From assembly GCA_027627225.1 (NCBI GenBank), contig CM051029.1, positions 3,734,604-3,798,603 of the forward strand: a stretch of 64,000 bases of DNA, given 5' to 3'. This document shows, piece after piece, positions 1-15,154 of this stretch (position 1 is the first letter of the stretch; each line of letters begins with the position of its first letter). The notes under the pieces were generated by a model. It did not search any database, was not told where the DNA came from, and saw only the letters and a list, made by a program, of their open reading frames with translations. Source of the DNA: Congeria kusceri (lineage: Eukaryota > Mollusca > Bivalvia > Myida > Dreissenidae). The position numbers were made by a program, and so were the translations under genes.

Positions 1-544
1 GGTATGTGGTTTTATTTTGCATGTTATTCTCAACTTGATAAGTTGCATTTCTTCATACTTGAAATAGACATATGTTCTATTAATGACAAGCATGATAGTA
101 TTAATTGTCTTTGTGCCTTTGCTGTTATCATTTGTCATGTGCATTAACATTTGTAAACATTATCATATTTAGAAACAATATTTTACCGTAAATTCAGTAT
201 GTTGAAAATTTTATTAAAGTAGATATTCATGTCAACGTTTCGTTGTTCTACTCATTTTGGATCTCATCTCTATCATCAATACATCTATATGACGGTTTTT
301 ATAGTAGGTGTTATTACAGTTTTTCAATATTATAAAAAAATAATTATCATCAGTGGTATAGTACAATAGAACCAAACGCGATTTAGCGTACTGCGTAACA
401 GGGAAACAAGGACACGTTTATTTTATAGTAAAGCAAAAGGTCCAGAATAAGGATATAAATCGGTGTTGAATAAATAATATGTTATGAAATAATATTTAGA
501 TTCCAACATACTATGAAAATGATACCTGAGTTGCGATTCACTAA
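1..544. other. No gene seen; possibly intron
   Basis: AT-rich sequence with no convincing coding exon on either strand. The window opens with a donor-like GGTATGT, so it may begin inside an intron of a gene lying to the left, but nothing in the window proves this. Confidence 0.3.
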
Positions 545-4195
<3,651 letters not shown>

Positions 4196-4549
4196 TTTTT
4201 GTTGTTTTTGTGGTGTTGTTATTTCGCTTCGTTGTATACACTGTTATTTGATTTTTGGAACCTGTGAGAAAACTTTGGAAAGTAGTCATTTCGTCAATCT
4301 GTGAATAGGTCCTTTTACTAGTGTATAAGTATAGTTGTGTAATAAGAACATGATAAATTATCGTCCTACTGGTAACAACGTTAGGAATTATCGATCGTTA
4401 ACGTTTATTTTGTATATTTTGCTATTATACAACACAAAACTAACTTTATAATATGATATATATTGTTAACAACCAGTTCAATTGTGTGTTTTTCAATTGA
4501 GAATCATATTAGAGGTATATGTAAGTAAACTCAATATATTTCTGTATAG
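4196..4549. other. No gene seen
   Basis: Ordinary AT-rich sequence between the composite satellite and the first SET-gene exon. It ends in a pyrimidine-containing acceptor (TTTCTGTATAG). Confidence 0.4.
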
Positions 4550-4647
4550 TGATGGCAGTGCTAAACAACTGGAGCTTGCAAAGCGGTACTGCTGAGCTTA
4601 TGATGACCCTCGTGGATTTGTTGTTAATTTCATCAACGATGACATAG
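4550..4647 (+). pseudogene. SET gene exon: pre-SET lead with in-frame stop
   Basis: Acceptor TATAG at 4545-4549 and donor G|GTAACG at 4648. Frame reads DGSAKQLELAKRYC, TGA, AYDDPRGFVVNFINDDI and ends in phase 1, which joins exactly to the next exon's GG to give ...DDI-G-EGVF. The TGA at 4593-4595 could be a TCA (Ser) changed by one base. Confidence 0.55.
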
Positions 4648-4979
4648 GTAACGTAAATATATTTAATTGTGAAATTAAAGTCCTCAAACAACAACAAATA
4701 CTGTTAAATGTCATGTTTCATCGACATGAACTGTGAAAATTAAAACTAGTATTCACTGAATTAAAACATTGCTGAATTTGAAAGTCTTGTCAGTTTATGT
4801 TTTTGTCTATTAAATACTTAAGTTGCTACACTTACATCTTATACGTCAACCTCTATTTTCAACTCGCAATTTATCAAAAAAATTACACACAAATATCTAA
4901 TTTCTCATGCAGTTCAAAAAAAGAACATGCTGATAATTTTACGACAGTCCAGCAAATATATTTGTTTGTTTTTTTGCAG

Positions 4980-5147
4980 GGGAAGGTGTGTTTGCTACAA
5001 AGGCATTTGTAAAAGGCAGTTTTCTGCTTGAGTACAAGGGCAATCTCGTCACTAGTTATAAAAGGGCTTGTAAATTAGAAAAAGAACATCTGAAAGTGGC
5101 CTCGGGAGTTTCATGTTCTTTTTTAAATACAAAGGGAAAATATTTTG
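4980..5147 (+). CDS. SET domain N-terminal half (exon)
   Basis: Acceptor TTTTTTTGCAG ends at 4979 and a consensus donor G|GTAAGT starts at 5148. The exon encodes GEGVFATKAFVKGSFLLEY followed by KGNLVT and ends ...NTKGKYF. GxGVFAT is SET motif I, part of the SAM pocket. Family members continue with YC-VDAT. Here the exon ends one base short of the phase needed by the next exon, consistent with a 1-bp deletion near the donor. Confidence 0.75.
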
Positions 5148-5338
5148 GTAAGTGGACACCAAACATGTCGATTGAAAAAGTAACTATATATATCATGTGA
5201 CACTCGATATTGCTAATCAAATAATTTATGAAGCTGTGTTTAGATGCGTTCGTGCACGCGAACGCTTGTGTATGTTCGCGCGCGCGCTTTTGTAGCATAT
5301 ATGTACATACTAATCATTTAGGCATCGATTTCTTACAG

Positions 5339-5537
5339 CGTTGACGCAACCAATGATATTTTCCGACAAGGCAGGATGGTAAATGATGCAAGAAAGGGAG
5401 ACGCATTGCAAAACTGCGCTCTTCAAATTGTTGAGGTTGACAACGTGCCACGCTTCTGCATTTTTGCCACTAGAGACATAGCGAAAGGAGAGGAATTACG
5501 ATATGATTACGATGTGTCTAATCTTCCATGGCGAAAG
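5339..5537 (+). CDS. SET domain C-terminal half (exon)
   Basis: Acceptor TTCTTACAG ends at 5338; donor AAG|GTGAAC at 5538. It encodes VDATNDIFRQGRMVNDARKG, then an NC pair, VDNVPRFCIFATRD and IAKGEELRYDYD. GEELRYDY is the C-terminal SET motif with the conserved tyrosine. The usual NHS motif is ND here; bivalve SET paralogues of this type, as I recall them, often carry ND, so this may be a family trait rather than damage. Confidence 0.78.
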
Positions 5538-5920
5538 GTGAACCATATTAATCTTCATCACGTTATCATACAATCAATTATATTTCTATAATGTGTATTG
5601 TATATTAAATTTAAAATAGGATCGATTCAGTGAAAAAAAACGTGCAACATGAAGTTTAAGCTACAGTAAATCATAATAAATTGATAACCATTCAACATTA
5701 TAATTATGTTAATGTCATACCAGATTTATATAATAATATCATGTAAACTATTTTAATACAGAATTCGGATCGCCCGATACAATTTGTGTATGTTAATCTT
5801 AACTGTATTGTAAACAACTTGCCACTTATAAACAGGAATATTTTATGCATTTTAATTTGACCAAAACATTTGAAATTTTTGAAAAATATCAAGTTTTTAT
5901 GTTTCTGTTTAACATAACAG

Positions 5921-5942
5921 AAATTTCCACATGTGAAACAAG
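5921..5942 (+). CDS. SET gene microexon (22 nt)
   Basis: Acceptor TTTAACATAACAG and donor CAAG|GTAGGA flank only 22 nt. It reads KFPHVKQ plus one base, converting the phase 0 end of the SET exon into the phase 1 needed by the exon at 6234. The exact phase fit on both sides is the main evidence. Confidence 0.5.
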
Positions 5943-6147
5943 GTAGGAATACATTTTTATTAAGTTATTTATAACGAATTCATTTCAATTTTAGTTATTA
6001 TGCGTGGTTTTAAGCTTTAAGCTATAGAGTTAACGTATATAACATACAGTATTTTTATTATTTTCTTCGAAAAATCGGAGATATGCTTGTTAAGAGTGAA
6101 AGTAAAAAAAAAGGGGAAGTTAAATAAATACCTGACATATATATTTG

Positions 6148-6184
6148 CACACACACGCAAACACACGCACACGCACACTTGCAA
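6148..6184. repeat. CA-rich microsatellite in SET-gene intron
   Basis: ACACACGCAAACACACGCAC-type run just before the 6234 acceptor. The flanks recur around the larger CA/CG run at 7990-8145. Confidence 0.75.
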
Positions 6185-6233
6185 ACAGATGTATCGTGTG
6201 TTTTTAGGAAATATGTATATTGCATGTTAATAG

Positions 6234-6347
6234 GAACAAACAGTGAGGAAATAATTGGCGACGCATTTGCAGACGATGGTGTGTCTGACAGTAAAGACAG
6301 TACAAACGAAGTGATTGCATCAGAAACGGCGACATGCAATAGCTACT
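6234..6347 (+). CDS. SET gene acidic tail exon 1
   Basis: Acceptor CATGTTAATAG and donor CT|GTAAGT. The 114-nt exon (phase 1-1) reads TNSEEIIGDAFADDG, then VSDSKDSTNEV and IASETATCNSY. It is acidic with no recognised domain. Confidence 0.6.
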
Positions 6348-6548
6348 GTAAGTAACACTCAAAATGCATATATAATATCAAGAATGATTTTGTTTTGATT
6401 CCTACAACTACTGATTCTAATGTGTGACATAATTCTTGCAATAACATTGTTGATTGTTTGGTAAATAATGTAATAGCTTCGAAATTAAATTAATTCATTA
6501 ATAAGTGAGTAATTATATAAATAACGACCCTTAATATTCTGAAAACAG

Positions 6549-6662
6549 GTAAAGTTTACAACAGTATGAATGATAATACGTTGAGGTTAGAAAATGAAGG
6601 AAGAGGCGGGAAAAGCGATGTACAAATATCTGATAGGCTTATGACCGGGAAGGACAAAGTTA
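6549..6662 (+). CDS. SET gene tail exon 2
   Basis: Acceptor GAAAACAG ends at 6548. Frame CKVYNSMNDNTLRLENEG, RGGKSDVQ continues from the previous exon in phase. The donor is uncertain: GTTAGT at 6659 (phase 0) or GTACTA at 6663 (phase 1). The second fits the next exon. Confidence 0.45.
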
Positions 6663-7063
6663 GTACTATAATTTAACACTTTTGCAAATATGTTTGTCCC
6701 AACATATTATCTTTACAATAAAATATGCATTGAACATAGTTTCTGCAAATCGTATAAATATTTTACCTTTTTGAAATGTGACATCTGTATGCATATTTGT
6801 GCATCAGTAGTACAAAAATATAAATAAAAAATCCAATGTACAAATTCACTATTGCCGGGGTTAGATCTGTACAGTTTCTTCTTGTTTTACAAGTTAAACA
6901 CTGTCTGATATTATGTTAATATTCGATATTCGTTTCATTTAATATAAAGTGACTCAACCTTAATGAACATTACCATTAAATTTACTAAATCAACTTATGT
7001 CGATTTGTATATTAATGAACAGTTTCATTTGTTTTGACTGTATTGTCCTCTTTATTCTTCTAG

Positions 7064-7183
7064 ACGAGGTTACAAATGCAGAAAGCAAGAGTAACCAGTA
7101 CTGCGAACATGACGAAAATGATGCAAGCATAAACGACGCCGTTGCTGACGGTGCAGTTTCCGGCTACATACCATCTGATTCAG
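7064..7183 (+). CDS. SET gene tail exon 3
   Basis: Acceptor TTTATTCTTCTAG, donor CAG|GTAGGC. Reads EVTNAESKSNQYCEHDEND, ASINDAVADGAV, SGYIPSDS. It ends in phase 1, while the next visible exon needs phase 2, so either a microexon is missed or the frame is broken. Confidence 0.5.
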
Positions 7184-7426
7184 GTAGGCCTATCTTGTAA
7201 TCCGAAATCCCATAAGTACAATGTTTCAACGTCTATTAAGTTTCAATTAACGTTTCTTCGATTATATATATAAATGCTGTCTGTTTGACACGTTTTCATA
7301 AATATGATATGTATATCAATCTGTTTGCCAATAAGAATGACTCAAAAAATTATCTTTTTTAACATTGTGTTATTATTGCGTAATTAAAAAAAGGATCTTT
7401 CATGTGATAATTTATTTCAACCATAG

Positions 7427-7542
7427 AAACAGACAAATTCATGAAAGCTGTCACAGCGACGATTATCCGGATGATGATGAAGACGAAAAACAAACTAATG
7501 CAATACATATCACAGGGGCACTGCGAAAGCAAATGGCAAATG
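7427..7542 (+). CDS. SET gene tail exon 4 (acidic)
   Basis: Acceptor TTCAACCATAG, donor AATG|GTAACA. The frame that joins the last exon reads RQIHESCHSDDYPDDDEDE then KQTNAIHITGALRKQMAN. All nearby AG acceptors leave one leading base, so entry phase is 2 whichever is used. Confidence 0.5.
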
Positions 7543-7759
7543 GTAACATGTATTTCAATTAATTAAATTATAGTGTTAATTTGTATCTTGCGAGCTATTA
7601 CTATTCAATGTATTTGTTTAATGTTTAATTACTAACTATTTGTATTCGAAGTAGGTGAGATAAGTATTTGTTAAATAATCTATATAATGTTTATGTATGT
7701 CTGCGCGTCAGTCTTCTGCCTAAACGTGTTTACAATAACCTTCTTTTCCTTTCTTCAAG

Positions 7760-7779
7760 GGCGAAGACGTCCGTTTTAA
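7760..7779 (+). CDS. SET gene last coding exon
   Basis: Acceptor TTTCTTCAAG ends at 7759. The frame GRRRPF then TAA at 7777-7779 closes the protein with a short basic end. It fits the phase-1 end of the preceding exon. Confidence 0.5.
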
Positions 7780-7816
7780 GCATAAGCGTCAATGTCCGGG
7801 AAAAATAGATACGTTA

Positions 7817-7822
7817 AATAAA
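7817..7822 (+). terminator. PolyA signal AATAAA of SET gene
   Basis: AATAAA lies 38 bp after the SET-gene stop codon, the expected place for a cleavage and polyadenylation signal. Confidence 0.55.
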
Positions 7823-7959
7823 ATGAACACACGTATGCGTTTTATTGATGTTACTAACAACAGGTTTTTTTCTTACAACACCGATACAGTTGTATTCCAA
7901 TTAAAAGATTATTGGTTACATAAGCTAATAGAACATATTGTATTACGTTTTTAAAGTTA

Positions 7960-8190
7960 ATGTTTATACCTGACGCAGCGTCATATATATTCGCAAACAC
8001 GCACGCACACACACATACACACGCACACACACACACGCGCATTCACGCTCGCTCGCACGCAAGCGCGCGCGCCCACGCGCACACATGCACGCTTGCCCGC
8101 ACGCACAAATGCACGCGTGCGCGAGGACACATACATACACACATGTATCGTGTGCCCTTATTAAAAATGTATATTGAATGTTAATAGTGT
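7960..8190. repeat. CA/CG microsatellite with duplicated SET-intron flanks
   Basis: Long (AC/GC)n tract (about 7990-8145). The left flank (TATACCTGAC...) and right flank (ATGTATCGTGTG ... ATGTTAATAG) match those around 6130-6233 in the SET gene, so a piece of that intron including its acceptor was duplicated downstream of the gene's polyA signal without the exon. Confidence 0.7.
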
Positions 8191-8486
8191 AAACTATTTC
8201 AATAGTCGTATTTCAATATGATTACAAAAAAGTATTGTATTTTTATAAACGCGTTGTGTTAAATTACAGACTAAGGCTGCATGTTTAATTTGCAGTAAGA
8301 TCTACGTCTATGGTTACTCAACAAAATGCAAATAAACATCAACCGTAACAAAACTCTCGCATGTCAACAAACGATTAAACATCACTGGATCTAATAAAAC
8401 TAGCAAGCAACTAAATACAAGTTTAAGGAAGCATAACATAAGTAAAAAAGTGTAGAAGTAGAGATATGTAGTAATTTAACAAGAAA

Positions 8487-9715
8487 TCACTGCTCGCTGA
8501 AACGTCTGCATTCGTTATGTAATGCTCGAAGAACAAAAATGTTTTTATTGAATACAGTTGTAATAAGTTCGGGGTTTTCGATCCTTCTTACTTCGCTTCT
8601 TATCTGAAAATGTTTATATATTGACATAATAAACTTTAAGATGTATATAAATCTAGTATTGAAGCAAAGACTATTAATGAATCGATTATATTTACTATAA
8701 GTTGAAATTAGAGAAAAACACTGTAATATTATTGTATACTTTATGAAATGCAACGAGGTCATCGTTTTAGACAAGTGATATGCGCACGACACTGCGCTTA
8801 TCGCCGATGTTCATGTTCCAGTAATAAACACTAGCATTATAGTTAGTTAGACGGATACCAAAACGTTCAACATAATATAATCTAAATTATTTCAGACAAA
8901 CAAACGAATAGCCTTTGATATAGCAAATTAAAGATATAATGACGATAACAACAATCACAATTGTAACTGGTGTCCATAACCCAAATTATGGCGTTGCACT
9001 TTTTATTGTTTCAGAAAATGTAAAATTTGAAGGCTTTGTTGTATTGGGTGTGGTTAATTCATACATTGTGGTTGAGTTGGACTTTTTGTTAGTTGTCATT
9101 TGTGAAACGACATAATCATGCCCACTGTATTTATTTTATATGTAAAATGTGAACAAATCTAGTTTCAAATTTATATCTTCAGGGCACTGATAAAACGTAT
9201 ATTTGGCTTAATTCACTGTCTGTTTTCTCTGTTCTCTCTGTAACTGAAACCATATTAACAAGTGTGTATAACACAACCGCACCATTGAGACATTATTAGA
9301 ATATTAACAATATGTACCTGTCGAATTTATAGACGGTGGAGATGATGAATATGTAATATAAATCGCATTTCTTATAAATATATATCGTGTTTATTAACAT
9401 ACATGCATAATACAGATATATTTATGTATGTTCATTCGGCTCGTCAATCTTTTTGATAGCACGTGAATAATTGGTAGTTGAAAAGCAAAAGCATTCCAAA
9501 TATTATTGGAGCTGAGTCGGACTCGAAGTACAGAGACCATTATTAAATAATAAAAAGTTGCACTGCGGGCGTTGATTCAGAGCTAATCTCATAGTCCTTT
9601 CAAAGCCAGTCCACACTTTCGACTGTTGATTGAATTGCGCAAGTAAATGAGAGTCTTCTTCCAATTTTCACTTCGAACACATTTGCGGTCAGTTGTAGGT
9701 TTTGTCCATCAGATA
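8487..9715 (-). pseudogene. Single-Ig membrane protein, copy 1 (decayed)
   Basis: Minus-strand relic matching the 46247-48119 gene. The tail exon 8487-8603 is intact and encodes IRSEVRRIENPELITTVFNK then an end RRFSEQ-stop. The stalk/TM exon 8887-9103 has lost its acceptor (CAG to CAC) and carries TAA at 8986-8988. The Ig exon remnant 9434-9715 has lost its 3' third, including the second cysteine region, and has an in-frame-breaking insertion around 9540-9556. A ~380-bp stretch holding a second TM-like exon in copy 2 is missing here. It cannot encode the full protein; only the tail exon remains clean. Confidence 0.75.
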
Positions 9716-9974
9716 CTAAATTGGTAAGAAATTAATAAATGTCAGCAACTTATTGGAGGTGTTTGTTTAAAGCGCAATTTAACATCTGAATACGAAATAA
9801 ATACAAAGAAATTGTATTCTGACGAAATACATTAACTTGTAAATATGCCCATACTTAATGATAAAATATGGACAGTTATTATTAAAACGTTATACATATA
9901 GTCATCCACTATCACTTAAAGTTGAGCTCTAACATGTCGATCTGTTTGTGGTATTGGTTTTATCGGTTAGAGCA

Positions 9975-12172
9975 TTCTATACCCAGAGGATGACGTAACA
10001 CGCCAAACCTCTGTACTTAACCGCATTATTCCACCCCAAACGGCGAAATGTGCTTACGCATGAAGTAATCCCGCGTATAAAAAGTCCATTTCATGAAACG
10101 ACTTTATTGATACTTAATCAGTCTAATATTAAGTTAATACTGATGGTATAATATATTTATGTAAAATATAATACAAGAAGTTCGTGTTTAACGCTGTTTA
10201 GCGTGTTTATTACAAAAAGCTACTTTCACTTTCGTTTATGTGACAATTGAAGGTTAGATGCCAGTAAATCCAATTCCCATACTTAAACGGCGAACTTTCA
10301 GATTTCAGATTGTGCAAGCTTGGTGTCTGTTGAAATATGAATCTTTCCTCTTCCGAAAATTGCAATAAAAAGATATGGCATGTTACTTCTAAGAAAATGC
10401 GCCTCACCTGAATGCAGACACCGGTAGAAACTAGGGTTTCGGCAGTCATATTTCGACAAAAGCCCCATGCCAGAGTAAACACACCCCAAAAGCTCATCTT
10501 TCAAGTTAGCCTCAAAAGAAATACACAAACATGTTCCTAACACAAAGAGGTTATTAGAAATAACCACAAAAGGCATGTCTGACATTGCTAAATGCTTTTC
10601 ATAGCTGAAGAAACAAGAAATGTCTTTAAAAAAGACGATCGGCGTTGACATTAATATTGAGTTGTCATTTTTACCTAAACATAATACAAGAAGGCCGAGA
10701 TGATCGGTTACGTGGCTTCTCGGACCCCAGATTTATTGGTCCCCACCTATATTAGAAGACTTATCGGACTCCAGCTATTTCGGACACCCTAAGATAACTT
10801 CTTGAATCCCAAAATTAATTTGTGATTCATTCAATAATTATTAATATTTGTACCGTGAATAAACAGATCATACCGCCCCATGTTTTCACCAGTTATACAT
10901 GAATAACCTAAATAATTTACGTTAACATCATTATTTTTATATAAATTTGTCAGCCAAATATAACAAATTAACAATGTACGAAAACAATTGCGGGAATGAA
11001 TGACAATTATTTTGTGTCAGACGAGTATAATTATTCTTAAGTAATATACCATACCTTCATCATATCTGTGCATAATACATATACATTTCGTAGTGAATTA
11101 ATCATTTATACTGTGTATTCTAAGGAAAAGCAATCTTCAGAAAACATTCAGCGTATTTGAAATAATGATGACTTCCATTTTGATAACACACAATTTACAT
11201 TAGACTATGGCGATTAAAAATAATATTCGGTAGGAATATGATGTATCAAGGGTTTCTGTGTATAAATGGTATTTTAAATAATGTATTAATGCTACACAAA
11301 TGAAGTACAAGTAACATGAATATCATTTCGACGTATTCCGGACGAGACTTATTTCACAACAGGTTATTTATTGAAATGTATCTTTTTATACTACTGGAGA
11401 AGTTGATAGAAATGTGCTTTTCTAATTGTTTCTTTATAGAACACAACCGCAATTCAATTTCAAATTAACATGCACCGTATGTTTATAAACATAAATTCCC
11501 GATCTATTGAAATATTCGCTCTTATGATTCTCTGTACGGTAATTGATGCATGTATATTATAACAGCTATACACCGGCAGCTCAACGCGCGTTAATTTTAG
11601 AATGATCGTGTGTTGAACTCGCTATCTAGAATCAATTGTTATTAATAGAGCGGGCCGCTAGGCTAAACAAAATAGTGGATTAATTCTGGGAATTAATATA
11701 ATATTCTATTCATGACATACGATGAGAAAATATGTTCATACTTATGCTCAGTTCTAGTGTGTATATCGAGAATATGTTTATAACTTTATTTTAACCGCTT
11801 ATGTGAACAATTATGTACATTTTAATCCCCAAAAGTACGCAACAGTTGTTGGTATACATTAAACCATTGTTGTGAGTTGGCATTCCCTTAAATTATAAAA
11901 TTTGCCCAATTCTATTGTCATTCAATTGTCCCGCTGCATAACAATCGCAAGAAATCTAGGTCAAAAGTGATCTTAGACAGTCGAAAAAGGAACTCTAGTT
12001 AAAGGAAATATTTCGAATGTAAAACGGAGGGAAACACATCGATGTAATGGTATCTTGCCTCAATGCGATGTTAAATCAACCATTGCGAGCTATGCTTGAA
12101 AGTAGCGCATACCCATAATGCTTAGAGCGTGAGTACACAGGTCTGTCAGATAGACCGGTGTATATACAACGC
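9975..12172. mobile_element. 2.2-kb copy-1-specific insertion with 10-bp target duplication
   Basis: Present in copy 1 and absent from the matching site in copy 2 (near 48388). It is bracketed by the direct repeat GGTTAGAGCA at 9965-9974 and 12173-12182, as expected of a target-site duplication. No terminal inverted repeats, poly-A end or transposase were recognised. It contains a ~395-bp segment (10247-10640) that is also found at 52508-52900. Class unknown. Confidence 0.75.
10247..10640. repeat. Dispersed repeat shared with 52508-52900
   Basis: Long shared blocks such as GGGTTTCGGCAGTCATATTT and TTAGAAATAACCACAAAAGG occur at both places, which are not equivalent positions in the duplication. 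It is therefore a dispersed element. Open frames across it are not convincingly coding. Confidence 0.8.
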
Positions 12173-12182
12173 GGTTAGAGCA

Positions 12183-12769
12183 GTTGTCGTTCGAATTTCT
12201 ACTTTTAGAGCGAATAGGGCTGTTGTCGTTCGTCTGTTAATGTCTACATGTGCAATGGGAAACAATACTCTCGTTTACCAATCTCTTGCACACCGGCTAC
12301 ATTCCAATCACCTCTGTAGTTAGCTCGAATAGTAGTCCCATGCAATTTACGTGATTTTAGTCACATGATCATAACAATTAAAGACATTTGGTGGCCAAGT
12401 TTCCCGTAAAAGGGGTGTAGTTCCCATGCATGATTTTGGCATAGAGAAATCGTGTCTTGTGGTCAGTGAAGCATTTTCAATACCGAGGGTTGTCTAATAA
12501 ATATATACTAGTGTGGTATAAAGATTGAATGGAGACATTAATTAATTTGGTTCACCACATTGAGATATATAATTTTTAACAAAGAAACATGGTTTTACTG
12601 TGCAATATTTACTTATTAATGGTCAGAAATTGGCCAAGTGAGTTTGTGTTTGTAAATTGTTGAATGTATTATATAGTTCAAGCGTCTAATACTGTGCGAC
12701 ATGTTTCACAGACGGCCCTCAAAAAGACTTCTCCAGTTTTTAACAATTGATTTTAATTGTTAGAAGTAC
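12183..12769. other. Duplicated noncoding spacer
   Basis: Matches about 48390-48950 of copy 2. No coding exon recognised; it lies upstream of the minus-strand Ig gene, so it could hold that gene's promoter and an unfound signal-peptide exon. Confidence 0.4.
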
Positions 12770-13860
12770 ATTTATTACAAGTTTACACGTTTATTCATCT
12801 CGTAAACAAAGGCCTCCGGCCCAAAATACATGACAATATAATAACATAGAACAAGTTCATACAAGAGTTGCGTTGCTGTATATACATACTTTAAATACAA
12901 ACATAACATAAGTGTTATCCATGGCACGAGCTAAAAAATTAGGTGCTTTGGGAAGTAACAATTTCCAGAAGATGATATATATAACCTGATATTTTGTATT
13001 ATTGTTTCATCATTGGAACTCAGTATATTACAAATATGTTGTAGTGAATTACCAGCATAATACCATGAGGATATATAAATTAATCTTATTTCGTTATTTT
13101 TTAGACAGTAGAAACATGCATGATATTCGCAGAACAATACTCAAATATTTTGTTTCATTTCTGTGTGTTATTATGTCTTCACATTTTAATCAATAATTTG
13201 TGGTTTGAGGCACAGAATTTGGACATATCAATGATATATTTTGGTGGTATATCAATAGTTAGATATTGGTCTGTGTTAAGTAGGTTGTGTAATGTTTATT
13301 ATAACGGCATCGACTTGATTAAGATACAGCATTATGCCATTTGTGTGTACATCAATCAAGAACACGTTGTTTTAAAGTTTATATAAATATATTTTATCTC
13401 CCACATCCTGACTTATCCAAACATATCGAAAACCATATGTAAACAATAAATTTCGAATTTTAGATGCCCAGCCTATTCGACCAGAATCATCAAGAGATTT
13501 AAGTAATAAATAACAATTTATTGGATAACGATTTGAGGACATTTAAAGTAAATTGCACCAATATCGAATACAATTTGTTAACTAGGTTACACAAAACGGT
13601 AATCAACGGCATTCGCCAAGAGCTATACATTTGTTTGTGGTCTTATTTAATTTTAGATACCTTTTACAAAACATGAACGGATTCGATAGTTTGTACTTAT
13701 TCATATCCGCATATTTGGGATCCATAGCAAAGTATCGGCGAGATCATTTAATGAAATATTTTAAAGATTTAAAATGCTGGAAAATAACCGAATGGATTTT
13801 GAAATTTCATGAAAAGCATGGAACTTGTGCAAATTACCACTGAGTATACACATGTACCAC
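12770..13860 (-). mobile_element. Non-LTR retrotransposon relic (RT C-terminal part), copy 1
   Basis: Counterpart of the clearer relic at 48960-50130. The minus strand keeps shreds of CYGS, QTIESVH and the 3' end GGGCCGGAGGCCTTTGTTTA. Stops in all frames. Inserted before the segmental duplication, since both copies carry it at the same place. Confidence 0.65.
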
Positions 13861-15028
13861 GCAGGCAATACCACTCACGCTATTTGTTTTGTGTACATAT
13901 GCGAACTGATTACATATGCATAATTGGGCATGAAATTAGTTCCAATAATATAACTCAACATTATTAATTTGTTCGCCATATATGATAATTTAAAATAACA
14001 TGTATTCATAATTTCTATAATTGTGGTACGAAAAATCATGTTTAATGTGCGGCAAATACATTTTTCTGTTTTATCAACATTCCTGTCGTTGAGCTTATTG
14101 CAGAGATGTATAGTGAGAGCAAAAAAACGACAACTCTGCTAGGAGATTGCTCATTTGCCTGTTGCAAATAAGAGTACATTGCGGATATAGTTATCATACG
14201 TTTTTCTAACCGTCTTCAATATGTGTGACGAAACACACCACATACGTTAACATATTCATTATAATTAAATGTGAACTAGGTATTTGCAGATGCACTTTTC
14301 TTCACTTTGTATTTTTGCACAACCGACATATCACTGGTTCAAATCTGAATGAAATAAAAACATTTGATACCATTTGATTGTTTTACTCTAACTCATTTAG
14401 GAATACTTGATTGTATAAGCGTTGTGTCACTTGCCCATAAAAGTAGTTGATTACCGTTTTAATCGACTGCAACTAAGAACCAATTCAATTCTTTGGACAT
14501 TTGGTAAATGCATTTGATTTCTTATTCATGCTATTTCGTCTGTATACAAATACACACACTGACATTGTAGAAATCCTTAATATAATATGTCACATTGTCT
14601 AATGCATGCATATGAACGTAGTGTGTTGTCTTGTTAACATTTTTAATCCAGTGTAGCCTTTATTTCATTCGTGGCCACACACATAGATGTGGGTTACATT
14701 ACCTCGTAAACGATTTCACACTTAGTTTAACAATTATAGTGCTTGTATTCGAACTGACTTTAATGTGTAAAACCGCTACTACATGGTTTAATATTACATA
14801 CGATGTTTGTAATATACTGAAAGCTTAATCAGTCCACTTTATTCTGCATTTTATGAAATATCATAGTATACGACCGGATTAGAAATGCATGCAGAGCTTT
14901 GATTTTCATTTTTATCTAGCCTTACATAAATACACACACAGGATTTTACTAAATACTTCGATTAGATTAGTGTAGCTCTTTCATTAATATAACTTACTTT
15001 AAATACAAAATATTGTTAAGAATACAAA
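13861..15028. other. Duplicated upstream region of receptor copy 1
   Basis: Matches about 50131-51360. No exon seen. It would contain the promoter of the receptor gene; no specific element could be assigned. Confidence 0.4.
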
Positions 15029-15154
15029 ATGGCGATTGTTTTGTTGATATCTTTATCAATGTTTATATTTAAAGTATTGTGTAACGATCAATTTGCTCAG
15101 GTTGGAGAACATACATATCCAACAAGCAAGTAAGGCTTTACAGTTGCATTTGTC

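Larger units (their letters stand above)
4550..7779 (+). pseudogene. SET-domain lysine methyltransferase gene, KMT5A/SETD8-like, probably decayed
   Basis: The exons that can be traced are 4550-4647, 4980-5147, 5339-5537, 5921-5942, 6234-6347, 6549-6662, 7064-7183, 7427-7542 and 7760-7779. The SET domain reads FINDDI-GEGVFATKAFVKG, EYKGNLVT, VDATND, GRMVND, then CIFATRDIAKGEELRYDY and LPWRK; this order and spacing match KMT5A-type SET domains, which methylate protein lysines using SAM. An acidic, low-complexity C-tail follows and ends RRRPF-stop, with AATAAA 38 bp downstream. Three lesions are visible: an in-frame TGA at 4593-4595, a one-base phase mismatch between exons 4980-5147 and 5339-5537, and another between 7064-7183 and 7427-7542. 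The 5' end is not found. It could still be functional if these are assembly errors or unseen microexons exist. Confidence 0.65.

Noticed and set aside
9940..10020. tRNA-like stretch (GGTTAGAGCA resembling a D-arm, followed by a possible anticodon stem)
   Set aside because: No acceptor stem, no T-arm consensus GGTTCGA, and the GGTTAGAGCA is explained as the target duplication of an insertion.
14333..14345. GGTTCAAATCT resembling a pol III B box (also at 50572)
   Set aside because: No A box at a suitable distance and no tRNA fold; it is simply shared by the two duplicated blocks.
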